Source: Pseudomonadota bacterium
Lineage (GTDB): Bacteria > Pseudomonadota > Alphaproteobacteria > Rhodospirillales > 2-02-FULL-58-16
DNA: 19,579 nucleotides
Assembly (NCBI GenBank): GCA_022572335.1
Contig: JACZWD010000018.1
Span: 1-19,579 of the forward strand
Direction: 5' to 3'
Part shown: positions 5,903 through 12,886 of the stretch, in pieces
Layout of the letters: each line of letters starts with the position of its first letter
Position numbering within the stretch: the stretch's first letter is position 1
The notes under the pieces: model-generated
What the model was told of the DNA's origin: nothing
Seen by the model: only the letters and a program-made list of their open reading frames with translations
The model's database searches: none
Translations under genes and position numbers: made by a program

Positions 5903-7176
5903 CGGAAACCGCCATCGCCCAGGTGAAGGGACGGCGGGTGTGGGACTCGCGCGGCCGCCCCACCGTCGAGGCCGAGGTCCGTCTCACCGGCGGCGCCGTG
6001 GGGCGGGCCATCGCGCCGGCGGGGGCGTCCCGGGGCAGGGGCGAGGCCGTGGACCTGCGCGACGGCGGAGACCGTTTCGGCGGCTTCGACGTGCAAACGG
6101 CCGTCGCCCATGTCAACGGCGAAATCGCCACGGCGCTTTGCGGCGCCGATGCCGCCGGCCAGGAAGCGGTGGACCGCATCCTGGTCGACCTGGACGGCAC
6201 GCCGGACAAGGGGCGCCTCGGCGGCAACGCCCTCATCGCCGTGTCCATGGCCGTGGCCCACGCCGCCGCGGCCGCCGCCGGGGAGCCCCTGTGGCGGCAC
6301 CTGGGCGGGGAAAAGCCCGGCCGCATGCCGGTGCCCCAGGTCCAGATCTTCGGCGGCGGCGCCCACGCGGGACGCCGGGTGGACATCCAGGACTTCATGG
6401 TCGTGGCCCTGGCGGCGGACAGCTTCTGCCAGGCCCTGGAGTGGACGGCGGAGGTGTACCGGGCCGCCGGCCGCCTGATGGAACAGGCCGGCACCCTTCA
6501 GGGGGTGGCCGACGAGGGCGGCTATTGGCCGGTGTTCGCCACCAACGAGGAAGGACTGGAAACCCTGGTCCGTGCCATCGAGGACGCCGGTTTCGTGCCG
6601 GGCGAGCAGATCGCCGTCTGCCTCGACGTGGCGGCGTCCCAGTTGGGCGGCGGCGGGCGCTACCGCCTGGGCCTCGAGGGACGGGAGATGGACTCGGACG
6701 GCCTGGGCGAAATGCTGGCCGGCTGGATCGAGCGCTACCCCATCGTCTCCATCGAGGACCCCCTGGCCGAGGACGACGAAGAGGGCTTCATCCGCTTCAC
6801 CCGCGCCGTCGGCGGCAAGGTCCAGGTCGTCGGCGACGATTTCCTGGTCACCGACGCCGGGCGGGTGCGCCGCGCCGCCGCAGTCGGTGCGTGCAACGCC
6901 GTGCTGGTCAAGCCCAACCAGGCGGGCACCCTGAGCGAGGCCAGGGCGGCGCTGGAGGCGGCCAGGGCCGCCGGATGGGGGACCATCGTCTCGGCCCGCT
7001 CGGGGGAAACCGAGGACGTGACCATCGTCCATCTGGCCGTCGGCTGGGACGCCGGCCAGATCAAGGTGGGCTCGTTCGCCCGCTCGGAACGGATGGCCAA
7101 GTGGAACGAGGGCTTGCGCATCGAGGAATCCCTGGGCCCGGCGGCCCGCTTCGCCGGACGGGAGCCCTTTCCGTGA
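5899..7176 (+). CDS. Divergent enolase paralog (enolase-like hydro-lyase)
   Basis: The 425 residues align end to end with bacterial enolase (about 430), which dehydrates 2-phosphoglycerate to PEP. Conserved are Glu206 (ADEGGYWP), Lys338 (VLVKPNQ), metal ligands Asp243, Glu286 and Asp313, the phosphate-binding Arg367-Ser368 in RSGETED, and His156 in GAHAG. Substituted, compared with E. coli and yeast enolase from memory, are the mobile-loop Ser (PSGAS to PAGAS, Ala41), the Glu of IQEFM (Asp165), the His of SHRSGETED (Ala366) and the Asn/Glu of NGGEHA (Gly/Ala). Chemistry through Lys/Glu is therefore likely kept, but the substrate or efficiency may differ. It overlaps the kinase gene by 4 bases. 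A housekeeping enolase would be expected elsewhere in the genome. It may still be a functional enolase; the specificity change is inferred. Confidence 0.85.
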   Translation: MTETAIAQVKGRRVWDSRGRPTVEAEVRLTGGAVGRAIAPAGASRGRGEAVDLRDGGDRFGGFDVQTAVAHVNGEIATALCGADAAGQEAVDRILVDLDGTPDKGRLGGNALIAVSMAVAHAAAAAAGEPLWRHLGGEKPGRMPVPQVQIFGGGAHAGRRVDIQDFMVVALAADSFCQALEWTAEVYRAAGRLMEQAGTLQGVADEGGYWPVFATNEEGLETLVRAIEDAGFVPGEQIAVCLDVAASQLGGGGRYRLGLEGREMDSDGLGEMLAGWIERYPIVSIEDPLAEDDEEGFIRFTRAVGGKVQVVGDDFLVTDAGRVRRAAAVGACNAVLVKPNQAGTLSEARAALEAARAAGWGTIVSARSGETEDVTIVHLAVGWDAGQIKVGSFARSERMAKWNEGLRIEESLGPAARFAGREPFP

Positions 7177-7246
7177 CCGGCGGGCCGGGCGCGGACCGGT
7201 TTGGGGCCGGCCCGGGACGGGGCCTTCCCTTGCGTCGTGACCGGGC

Positions 7247-7759
7247 ATGATCGCACTGACCCACCTGTCGGGCCTGGACTGGGCGATATCCCGGGTGAAA
7301 CCGGTGCGGCTCGTCTCGCTGCTCGAGCCCGAGGCGATGATCGCGACGCCCGGCGGCGTGTACCCGGCGATGCACCTGAAGATCGAGGTGGACGACATCG
7401 TTGCGCCACAACCCGGTACCATCCACCCGCGTGAGGATCACATCCGGCGTCTGCTCGAGTTCGGCGCCCGGTGGGACGGGAAAACAGTTCTCCTTGTGCA
7501 TTGCGCGGGCGGGCGGTCGCGGTCGCCGGCGGCGCTGATGATTTTGTTGGCGCAAAAAAATCCCGGCCGGGAGGCGGAGGTCGCGCGCATGCTGTGCGAG
7601 CGGGCGCCGCACATCTGTCCCAATCGGTTGATGGTCGAACTCGGGGACCGGGTGCTGGGCCTGGACGGCAGGCTGGTCGCGGCCCTTGACGGAATGCCGC
7701 CGCCCGACGGCACGCTCCTGGAGGGCTTCAGGTCTTTCCGAGTGGCCTGTATCAGCTAA
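7247..7759 (+). CDS. Dual-specificity/tyrosine phosphatase-like protein
   Basis: The 170-residue cytoplasmic protein carries the P-loop of cysteine phosphatases, VHCAGGRSRSPA (84-95), with nucleophile Cys86 and Arg92 in the CX5R arrangement. An acidic pair, Asp49-Asp50, lies where the general acid usually sits. The start ATG follows the enolase-like gene by 70 bases on the same strand, so it may be the third gene of that operon or have its own signal. The substrate could be phosphotyrosine or a small phosphorylated metabolite; the compact size and absence of extra domains leave both open. The gene converges on pheT, with element copy B in between. Confidence 0.78.
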   Translation: MIALTHLSGLDWAISRVKPVRLVSLLEPEAMIATPGGVYPAMHLKIEVDDIVAPQPGTIHPREDHIRRLLEFGARWDGKTVLLVHCAGGRSRSPAALMILLAQKNPGREAEVARMLCERAPHICPNRLMVELGDRVLGLDGRLVAALDGMPPPDGTLLEGFRSFRVACIS

Positions 7760-7795
7760 ATTGCACCCATACGATCGCTTTTCCCGTCTCCCCGG

Positions 7796-7903
7796 GGCGT
7801 CGGGAACGCTTGACGATGGCCCCGCATCGCCACGGCGCACGCTCCTGGCCGAGAGCCTTGGTAAGCCGGCTCGTCGGGTCATGATCGGCGCCCCTTGGTA
7901 TTA
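7796..7903 (+). repeat. MITE-like element, copy B (truncated)
   Basis: This corresponds to the right-hand portion of copy C (about 11555-11661) in the same orientation, including the segment around CCCCGCATCGCCACGGCGC and the terminal repeat ending CCTTGGTA (7893-7900) plus TTA. The left half of the element is absent or too diverged to recognise. It fills the gap between the phosphatase gene and the convergent pheT, and its last three bases are the complement of the pheT stop codon. Confidence 0.7.
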
Positions 7904-10306
7904 CGTCCTCAGGGTGCCGCCGGTGGCCTTTTCCACGCTGGCCACCACTTTTCGCGCCACGGCATCGATCTCCGCGTCGGTGAGGGTCTTTTCGGTGGGT
8001 TGCAGGGTGACGTTGATGGCCAGGGACTTCTTGCCGGCGCCCACGTTGCCGCCGGAGAAGACGTCGAACACGCGCACCTCGGCGATCAGGCTCTTGTCGG
8101 CGCCGCGGGCGGCGGCGAGGACCGCATCGGCGGCCACGTCCTCGTCGACGACGAAGGCAAAGTCCCGCTCCACCGGCTGCAAGGGCGACAGCTCCAGGTG
8201 TGGCTTGGCGGCGCTTTTCCGGGCCCTCAATTTGGGAAGATGGTCGAGGAAGACCTCGAACCCGGCGATGGGGCCCTTGACGTCCATCTTTCCGAGCACG
8301 CCGGGGTGGATCTCGCCGAAGCACGCCAACACCGTTTTCGGGCCCAGACGCACGGTCCCCGACCGTCCCGGGTGGTACCACGGCGGCGCGTCGGCGGAAA
8401 CCCGCAGGCTTTCGGACGGCGCGCCGAGGGCGGCGAGAACGGCCAGGACATCGCCCTTGGCATCGAACACGTCCACCGGCCGGGGCGAATCCGCCCAGTT
8501 GCGTGGGCCCGTGCGCCCGGCGCGCACGCCGGCGGCCACCGTGGCCTGGTCCTGGGGCTCGTCGCCGGCGTATTGGGGACCGACCTCGAACAGGGCGGCG
8601 TCGGCGGCGCCGCGGTCGGCGTTCGATCCGCAGGCGGCGATCAGGTTGGGCAGCACCGAGGGACGCATCACATCCAGCTCACTGCTGATCGGGTTGACCA
8701 GGTGCGTCGATTCCGGCGCGCCGCCGAACAGCGCCGCGTCGCCCGAGGCGATGAATGACAGGGTGACCGCCTCGACCAGGCCGCGCCCGGCCAGCACCCG
8801 CCCGGCGGCGGCGCGGCGGCGCTGCTCGGGCGCGCGCGCGGGATGGGGCAGCGGCGTGGTGCGTTCCAGGGGCAACGCCGGAATGCGGTCGTAGCCGTGG
8901 ATGCGCACCACCTCTTCGATCAGGCAGGCCTCGCCGACGATGTCGCTGCGCCACGACGGGACGCCGACGGTGAGCGTTTCGCCATCCTTGTCGATGGTGA
9001 AGCCGAGGGCGGTGAGAATCCGCTCCACCTCGTGTGCAGGGACGTCCGCGCCGCCGAAGGTGCCGACGCGGCCGGGGCGCAACGCGATGGGGCGCCTGGG
9101 CGGCGGCTCGGCGCCGGCGATCACCAGTTGCGAAGGCTCGCCGCCGCACAGATCCAGGATCAGGCGGGTGGCGATCTCCATGCCATCGACCAGGAAAGCG
9201 GGGTCGATCCCGCGCTCGAACCGGTAGCGCGCGTCCGACATCAGGTTGAGCTTGCGACCCGTCGCCGCCGTGCGCACGGGATCGAACAGCGCCGATTCGA
9301 CGAAGATGTTGACCGAGTCCGCGGTGCAGCCCGTCCGCTCGCCGCCGATGACGCCGCCCAATGCCTCGGCCCCGTGGTCGTCGGCGATGACCGTCATCCC
9401 GGCGTCCAGTTCGTACACCTTGCCGTTCAGCGCGGGCAGCGATTCCCCGGCCCGGGCCAGGCGGACGTGGAGGTCGCCGCCGACCTTGTCGGCATCGAAC
9501 ACGTGCAGGGGCCGGCACAGGCCGATGGTGAGGTAATTGGTGATGTCGACCAGGGCCGAAATGGGCCGCAGCCCGACGGCCCCCAGCTTGTCCCTGAGCC
9601 ATCCGGGGCTTTCCGCGTTTTTGACGCCACGGATGGCGCGGCCGACGAAATAGGGGCACGCGTCGGCGCATTCGGCGTCGAACTGCAGATCGACGGCGAT
9701 GGGACTCCTGAACGTGCCCGGGACCGGGTCCGCGTCGACGGGCTTCAGGGTCCCCAGCCCGGCCGCCGACAGATCCCGGGCGATCCCCCGGATGCCCAGG
9801 CAGTCGCCCCGGTTGGGCGTGACCGCGATGTCGATCACCGGATCGGAGAGGCCCATGACGCCGGCGGCGGGCGCGCCCACCGGCGCGTCCCCGGGGAGCT
9901 CGATGATCCCCTCGTGCTCGTCGCTCAGGCCCACCTCGCGCGCAGAAAGCAGCATGCCGTTGCTTTCCACGCCGCGGATGCTGGCTTTCTTGAGCCGCAT
10001 CCCGGTGCCCGGAATGACCGCCCCGGCGGCGGCGAACACGCCCAACATGCCGGCGCGCGCGTTGGCGGCGCCGCACACCACCTGGGTGGTTGCGCTGCCC
10101 GTGTCCACCCGGCAGACCGTAAGGCGGTCGGCGTTGGGATGGGGCTCCGCCGTCAGCACCCGCGCCACCACGAACCCGGCCAGCCCGTGGGAACGGTCGA
10201 TCACCTCTTCCACCTCCAGGCCGACCATGGTCAGCCGTCGGGCGATCTCGTCGACCGGGGCGTCGGTGTCCAGGTGGTCCTTGAGCCAGCTGAGCGGCAC
10301 CTTCAC
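7901..10306 (-). CDS. pheT: Phenylalanine-tRNA ligase beta subunit
   Basis: The 801-residue product has the standard bacterial length. PheT is the large subunit of the alpha2-beta2 phenylalanyl-tRNA synthetase and handles tRNA binding and editing. In order: an N-terminal segment KVPLSWLKDHL; an EMAP-type tRNA-binding domain (about 40-150, with VLTAEPHPNADRLTVCRVD); the B3/4 editing region (about 205-360); B5 (about 405-475); the catalytic-like core; and the C-terminal ferredoxin-fold anticodon-binding domain (about 705-800). The start is GTG at 10306, because the family N-terminus KVPLSWL follows it and its GTGA overlaps the pheS stop by 4 bases; the 21 residues upstream look like read-through. 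The TAA stop lies at the boundary of element copy B. Confidence 0.97.
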   Translation of the reverse strand: MKVPLSWLKDHLDTDAPVDEIARRLTMVGLEVEEVIDRSHGLAGFVVARVLTAEPHPNADRLTVCRVDTGSATTQVVCGAANARAGMLGVFAAAGAVIPGTGMRLKKASIRGVESNGMLLSAREVGLSDEHEGIIELPGDAPVGAPAAGVMGLSDPVIDIAVTPNRGDCLGIRGIARDLSAAGLGTLKPVDADPVPGTFRSPIAVDLQFDAECADACPYFVGRAIRGVKNAESPGWLRDKLGAVGLRPISALVDITNYLTIGLCRPLHVFDADKVGGDLHVRLARAGESLPALNGKVYELDAGMTVIADDHGAEALGGVIGGERTGCTADSVNIFVESALFDPVRTAATGRKLNLMSDARYRFERGIDPAFLVDGMEIATRLILDLCGGEPSQLVIAGAEPPPRRPIALRPGRVGTFGGADVPAHEVERILTALGFTIDKDGETLTVGVPSWRSDIVGEACLIEEVVRIHGYDRIPALPLERTTPLPHPARAPEQRRRAAAGRVLAGRGLVEAVTLSFIASGDAALFGGAPESTHLVNPISSELDVMRPSVLPNLIAACGSNADRGAADAALFEVGPQYAGDEPQDQATVAAGVRAGRTGPRNWADSPRPVDVFDAKGDVLAVLAALGAPSESLRVSADAPPWYHPGRSGTVRLGPKTVLACFGEIHPGVLGKMDVKGPIAGFEVFLDHLPKLRARKSAAKPHLELSPLQPVERDFAFVVDEDVAADAVLAAARGADKSLIAEVRVFDVFSGGNVGAGKKSLAINVTLQPTEKTLTDAEIDAVARKVVASVEKATGGTLRT

Positions 10307-11382
10307 GGATTCAGCCCTCCGACCATGCTGGGAATGTGAAGGGCGGGGAATCCATAGTGCCTGAGCCACCGCAGGTCGGACTCGAAAAAGGTGCGCAGAT
10401 CCCCGATTCCGTACTTCAGCATTGCGATGCGCTCGACGCCCAGTCCGAAGGCGAAGCCCTGGTACCTGGCCGCATCGATGCCGCAGTTTTCCAGGACCTT
10501 GGGATGGACCATGCCGCAGCCGAGGATTTCCAGCCAGTCGTCGCCGTGGCCGATGCGGAACGCGCCGCCGGCGCGGGTGCAGCCGATGTCCACTTCCGCC
10601 GAGGGCTCGGTGAAGGGGAAGTAGCTGGGGCGGAAGCGCACGGGCAGATCCTCGACGCCGAAGTAGGCCCGGCAGAACTCGATCAGACAGCCCTTCAGGT
10701 GGCCCATGTGGGTGGTCTCGTCCACCACCAGGCCCTCCACCTGGTGGAACATGGGCGAATGGGTCGCGTCGTAATCGCAGCGGTACGTGCGACCGGGCAC
10801 GATGATGCGCAGCGGCGGCTTTTGCTCGCCCATGGTGCGGATCTGAACCGGCGAGGTGTGGGTGCGCAGCACCCTGCGGTGGCCGCCCGCCATGCCCGGC
10901 AGATAGAAGGTGTCGTGCTCCTGGCGCGCCGGGTGCTCCGGCGGGATGTTGAGAGCCGTGAAGTTATGCCAGTCGTCCTCGATGTCCGGACCCTCGGCGA
11001 CCGTGAAGCCCATCTCGCCGAAGATGGCGATGACCTCGTCGATGGTCTGGGTGATGGGATGGACGCGTCCCCGGCCTTCGGCGCGCACGGGCAACGTCAC
11101 GTCCACCTTTTCCTCCATGAGCCGCGCATCGAGCGTGGCGCCGGCGAGGTCTTCCTGGCGCGCCTCGATGGCGGCGGCGACGTCGTCCTTGAGCACGTTG
11201 AGGGCGGCGCCGGCGGATTTACGCGTCTCCGGGTCCATGGCGCCCAGACCCTTCATCAGCGCCGTGATCCGCCCTTTCCTGCCGAGGGCCTCGACGCGCA
11301 CCCGTTCAAGACTTTCAAGGGAGTTGGCGGCGGCCGTGGCCGCGAGGATCCGAGTCTTGATGGTGTCGAGGTCGTCCTGCAT
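10303..11382 (-). CDS. pheS: Phenylalanine-tRNA ligase alpha subunit
   Basis: The 359-residue alpha subunit carries the class II catalytic core that activates phenylalanine and charges tRNA-Phe. It has an N-terminal coiled-coil arm (about 1-85), motif 2 around GRTYRCDYDATHSPMFHQ, the phenylalanine-pocket segment FRPSYFPFTEPSAEVDI and motif 3 GLGVERIAMLKYGI near the end. It overlaps pheT by 4 bases, so the two are translationally coupled. In many alphaproteobacteria rpmI and rplT lie upstream; here the upstream side is element copy C, whose end is 15 bases from the ATG. No strong ribosome-binding site is visible in that short gap (GGCGGGCGAAGA). No leader-peptide or T-box structure was recognised. 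Confidence 0.97.
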   Translation of the reverse strand: MQDDLDTIKTRILAATAAANSLESLERVRVEALGRKGRITALMKGLGAMDPETRKSAGAALNVLKDDVAAAIEARQEDLAGATLDARLMEEKVDVTLPVRAEGRGRVHPITQTIDEVIAIFGEMGFTVAEGPDIEDDWHNFTALNIPPEHPARQEHDTFYLPGMAGGHRRVLRTHTSPVQIRTMGEQKPPLRIIVPGRTYRCDYDATHSPMFHQVEGLVVDETTHMGHLKGCLIEFCRAYFGVEDLPVRFRPSYFPFTEPSAEVDIGCTRAGGAFRIGHGDDWLEILGCGMVHPKVLENCGIDAARYQGFAFGLGVERIAMLKYGIGDLRTFFESDLRWLRHYGFPALHIPSMVGGLNP

Positions 11383-11394
11383 TCTTCGCCCGCC

Positions 11395-11661
11395 TTATAC
11401 CAAGGGGCGCTGATCAGGACTCATAGAGATCGCGTAGGCGGCTCGTCGGGCAGGAGGAAAGTTGCAGGCGATGCGGCGCATCGTCAAAACTTTTCGACGC
11501 CCTCCGACGGGCCGCATACGCGACCGCAACGGCGGCTTACCAAGGCTTTCGGACGGCGTCGCGCACGCTTCGCGATGCCCCGCATCGCCACGGCGCACGC
11601 TCCTTGCCGAAAACCTTGGTAAGCCGTCTCTATGGGTCATGATCAGCTTCCCTTGGTATTA
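11395..11661 (+). repeat. MITE-like inverted-repeat element, copy C (complete)
   Basis: The complete element runs from TACCAAGG (11398) to CCTTGGTA (11658), 261 bases. Its ends form an imperfect inverted repeat of about 32 bases (11398-11429 and 11627-11658; 28 identities counted by eye). TTA stands directly outside both ends, a possible 3-base target duplication; alternatively TA next to CCAAGG would fit a TA-targeting (IS630/mariner-like) element. Two internal palindromes centre near 11477 and 11582. No coding sequence is convincing. It accounts for most of the gene-free stretch upstream of pheS; 11662-11746 shows nothing clear beyond a small hairpin CTTGGT/ACCAAG at 11652-11668. Confidence 0.8.
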
Positions 11662-11746
11662 CACCAAGTGGCCCTGTAACCTGGACTGCGCCTTCCTCCC
11701 CGGGCGATGCCACGGGAACGGCCGCACGCCGGGATGGACGGCCGCC

Positions 11747-11908
11747 TCAGGCGCCGAAAACCACCAGCAAAACGACCGCGATCAGGATCAGGCCCGTGGC
11801 CCAGACCGCCGGGCTCAAGCCCGTGGCCCGGTCGCCGGCTTGCGCGGGCGGGGGATCGGGGCGGGGCGCCCCTGTTTGGTTCCGTTTTGCAGAGAATTCG
11901 TCGGCCAT
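11747..11908 (-). CDS. Small single-span membrane protein (53 residues)
   Basis: Reading from the ATG at 11908, the product has a hydrophilic proline-rich N-terminal half (MADEFSAKRNQTG, then PRPDPPP) and one hydrophobic helix (about residues 33-52: AVWATGLILIAVVLLVVF) ending in GA at the stop. This is a clear tail-anchored-like layout and unlike random GC-rich translation. A weak GGCGGTG lies upstream as ribosome-binding site. It is divergent from the Panacea-domain gene. I do not recognise the family and assign no function. Confidence 0.6.
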   Translation of the reverse strand: MADEFSAKRNQTGAPRPDPPPAQAGDRATGLSPAVWATGLILIAVVLLVVFGA

Positions 11909-12104
11909 GGCTGGCGCCGCACCGCCCCACGGGAAACGGAGGTCCGGACCCCGTCCATTGTCGCCATGGGCGCTGGGTCCATGGCCGCCGGTCCGGTGGG
12001 TTAACCCTTTGTTTTCCTTGTCACCCTATATTCGCCGGTGCTTACAGGCAAGGCTGCCTTTGCGGGTGATGCGAACCCGCAGGCTGCGAGGACTTGGGGG
12101 AAAT

Positions 12105-12647
12105 ATGCCGGCTGCAGTGGAATCCGCCTTCGACGTGGCCTTCTGGTTCTCCGACATGGCGCTGAACGAAAACGAATACCTGCAACCCCAGAAGCTCCAT
12201 CGCCTGATGTTTTTGGCCCAGGCCTACTATGCGGTGGCCTATTCCGGGTGCCGCCTGATGCCGGCCGTCTTCGTCGCCGAGGAATTCGGTCCCATCGAGC
12301 CCACCATTTACAAGGCCTTCGCCAAGGGGCGCCCCGAGGTGGACGTGGACCTGATCGTGCCCGAGGACGTGGAGTCGTTCCTGCGAAGTATCTGGCGCCG
12401 CTTTGGCCACCATTCGACCGAGCGCCTGACACGGATAACCAATGAGACCGAGGCCTACCGCGAAGCATCGAGGAGAGGCCTGCGGGCCGAAATCGGCCAC
12501 GCCTCCATGCGGCGTTCGTTCGCCGGGGCGCAGGATGCGCCGGCGCTGGACCAGGTTTTGAAACCGAAGGTCCTGCGCTCCCAGACGGGCAGCCCGGTAG
12601 CCGTGCGGTCCTGGGTGCCCGGGAACAGGCCCCGTGGCGGCATATAA
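12105..12647 (+). CDS. Panacea-domain (DUF4065, SocA-like) protein
   Basis: The 180-residue protein has the pattern of the Panacea/DUF4065 domain: an N-terminal helix with AFWFSDMAL, the core LQPQKLHRLMFLAQAYYAVA (residues 26-45), then AEEFGPIEPTIYKAF (58-72) and SIWRRFG (95-101). Panacea domains often act as antitoxins or proteolytic adaptors (SocA of Caulobacter presents SocB to ClpXP). Here no toxin-like gene adjoins it; the neighbours are a divergent 53-residue membrane protein and an ABC operon, so a solitary housekeeping or regulatory role is as likely. Start ATG 12105 follows GGGGGAA at a good distance. The last 45 residues, rich in Pro, Arg and Gly, look unstructured. A weak TATATT box lies at 12027-12032. 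Confidence 0.72.
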   Translation: MPAAVESAFDVAFWFSDMALNENEYLQPQKLHRLMFLAQAYYAVAYSGCRLMPAVFVAEEFGPIEPTIYKAFAKGRPEVDVDLIVPEDVESFLRSIWRRFGHHSTERLTRITNETEAYREASRRGLRAEIGHASMRRSFAGAQDAPALDQVLKPKVLRSQTGSPVAVRSWVPGNRPRGGI

Positions 12648-12758
12648 CGGTTTTTAAAGCCTCGGTGTTCCAGCGGGCTTGTCCCTGCCTGCCATCGATC
12701 GAGGCCGATCCCGAGGCCCGGATCACCAAGCGGTGCTTCCCGCTTTGATGGTTTGATG

Positions 12759-12786
12759 TTGCGGTTTGCCCATACTCCGATACAAT
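12759..12786 (+). promoter_or_regulatory. Candidate promoter of the ABC transporter operon
   Basis: TTGCGG (12759-12764) and TACAAT (12781-12786) are 16 bases apart. The -10 box matches five of six positions, the -35 only the TTG core. It would give a leader of about 95 bases before the binding-protein gene. No operator was recognised in the 239-base gap. Confidence 0.35.
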
Positions 12787-12886
12787 CGCGCCAACCTATC
12801 GTCAGCGGCCGGGTGCACGGCAGTTCGGCATGCGCGGGCGCTGGGACCTGCGTTGAGCGGATAAAATCGTTTGGGAGGAGAACCTT

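Noticed and set aside
5674..7422. 582-codon minus-strand frame across the enolase-like gene
   Set aside because: Composition is that of a shadow frame; the plus-strand genes over the same bases carry conserved active-site motifs.
11462..12004. 180-codon plus-strand frame overlapping copy C and the small membrane gene
   Set aside because: It begins inside the repeat element, has no domain pattern, and the minus-strand small gene is more protein-like.
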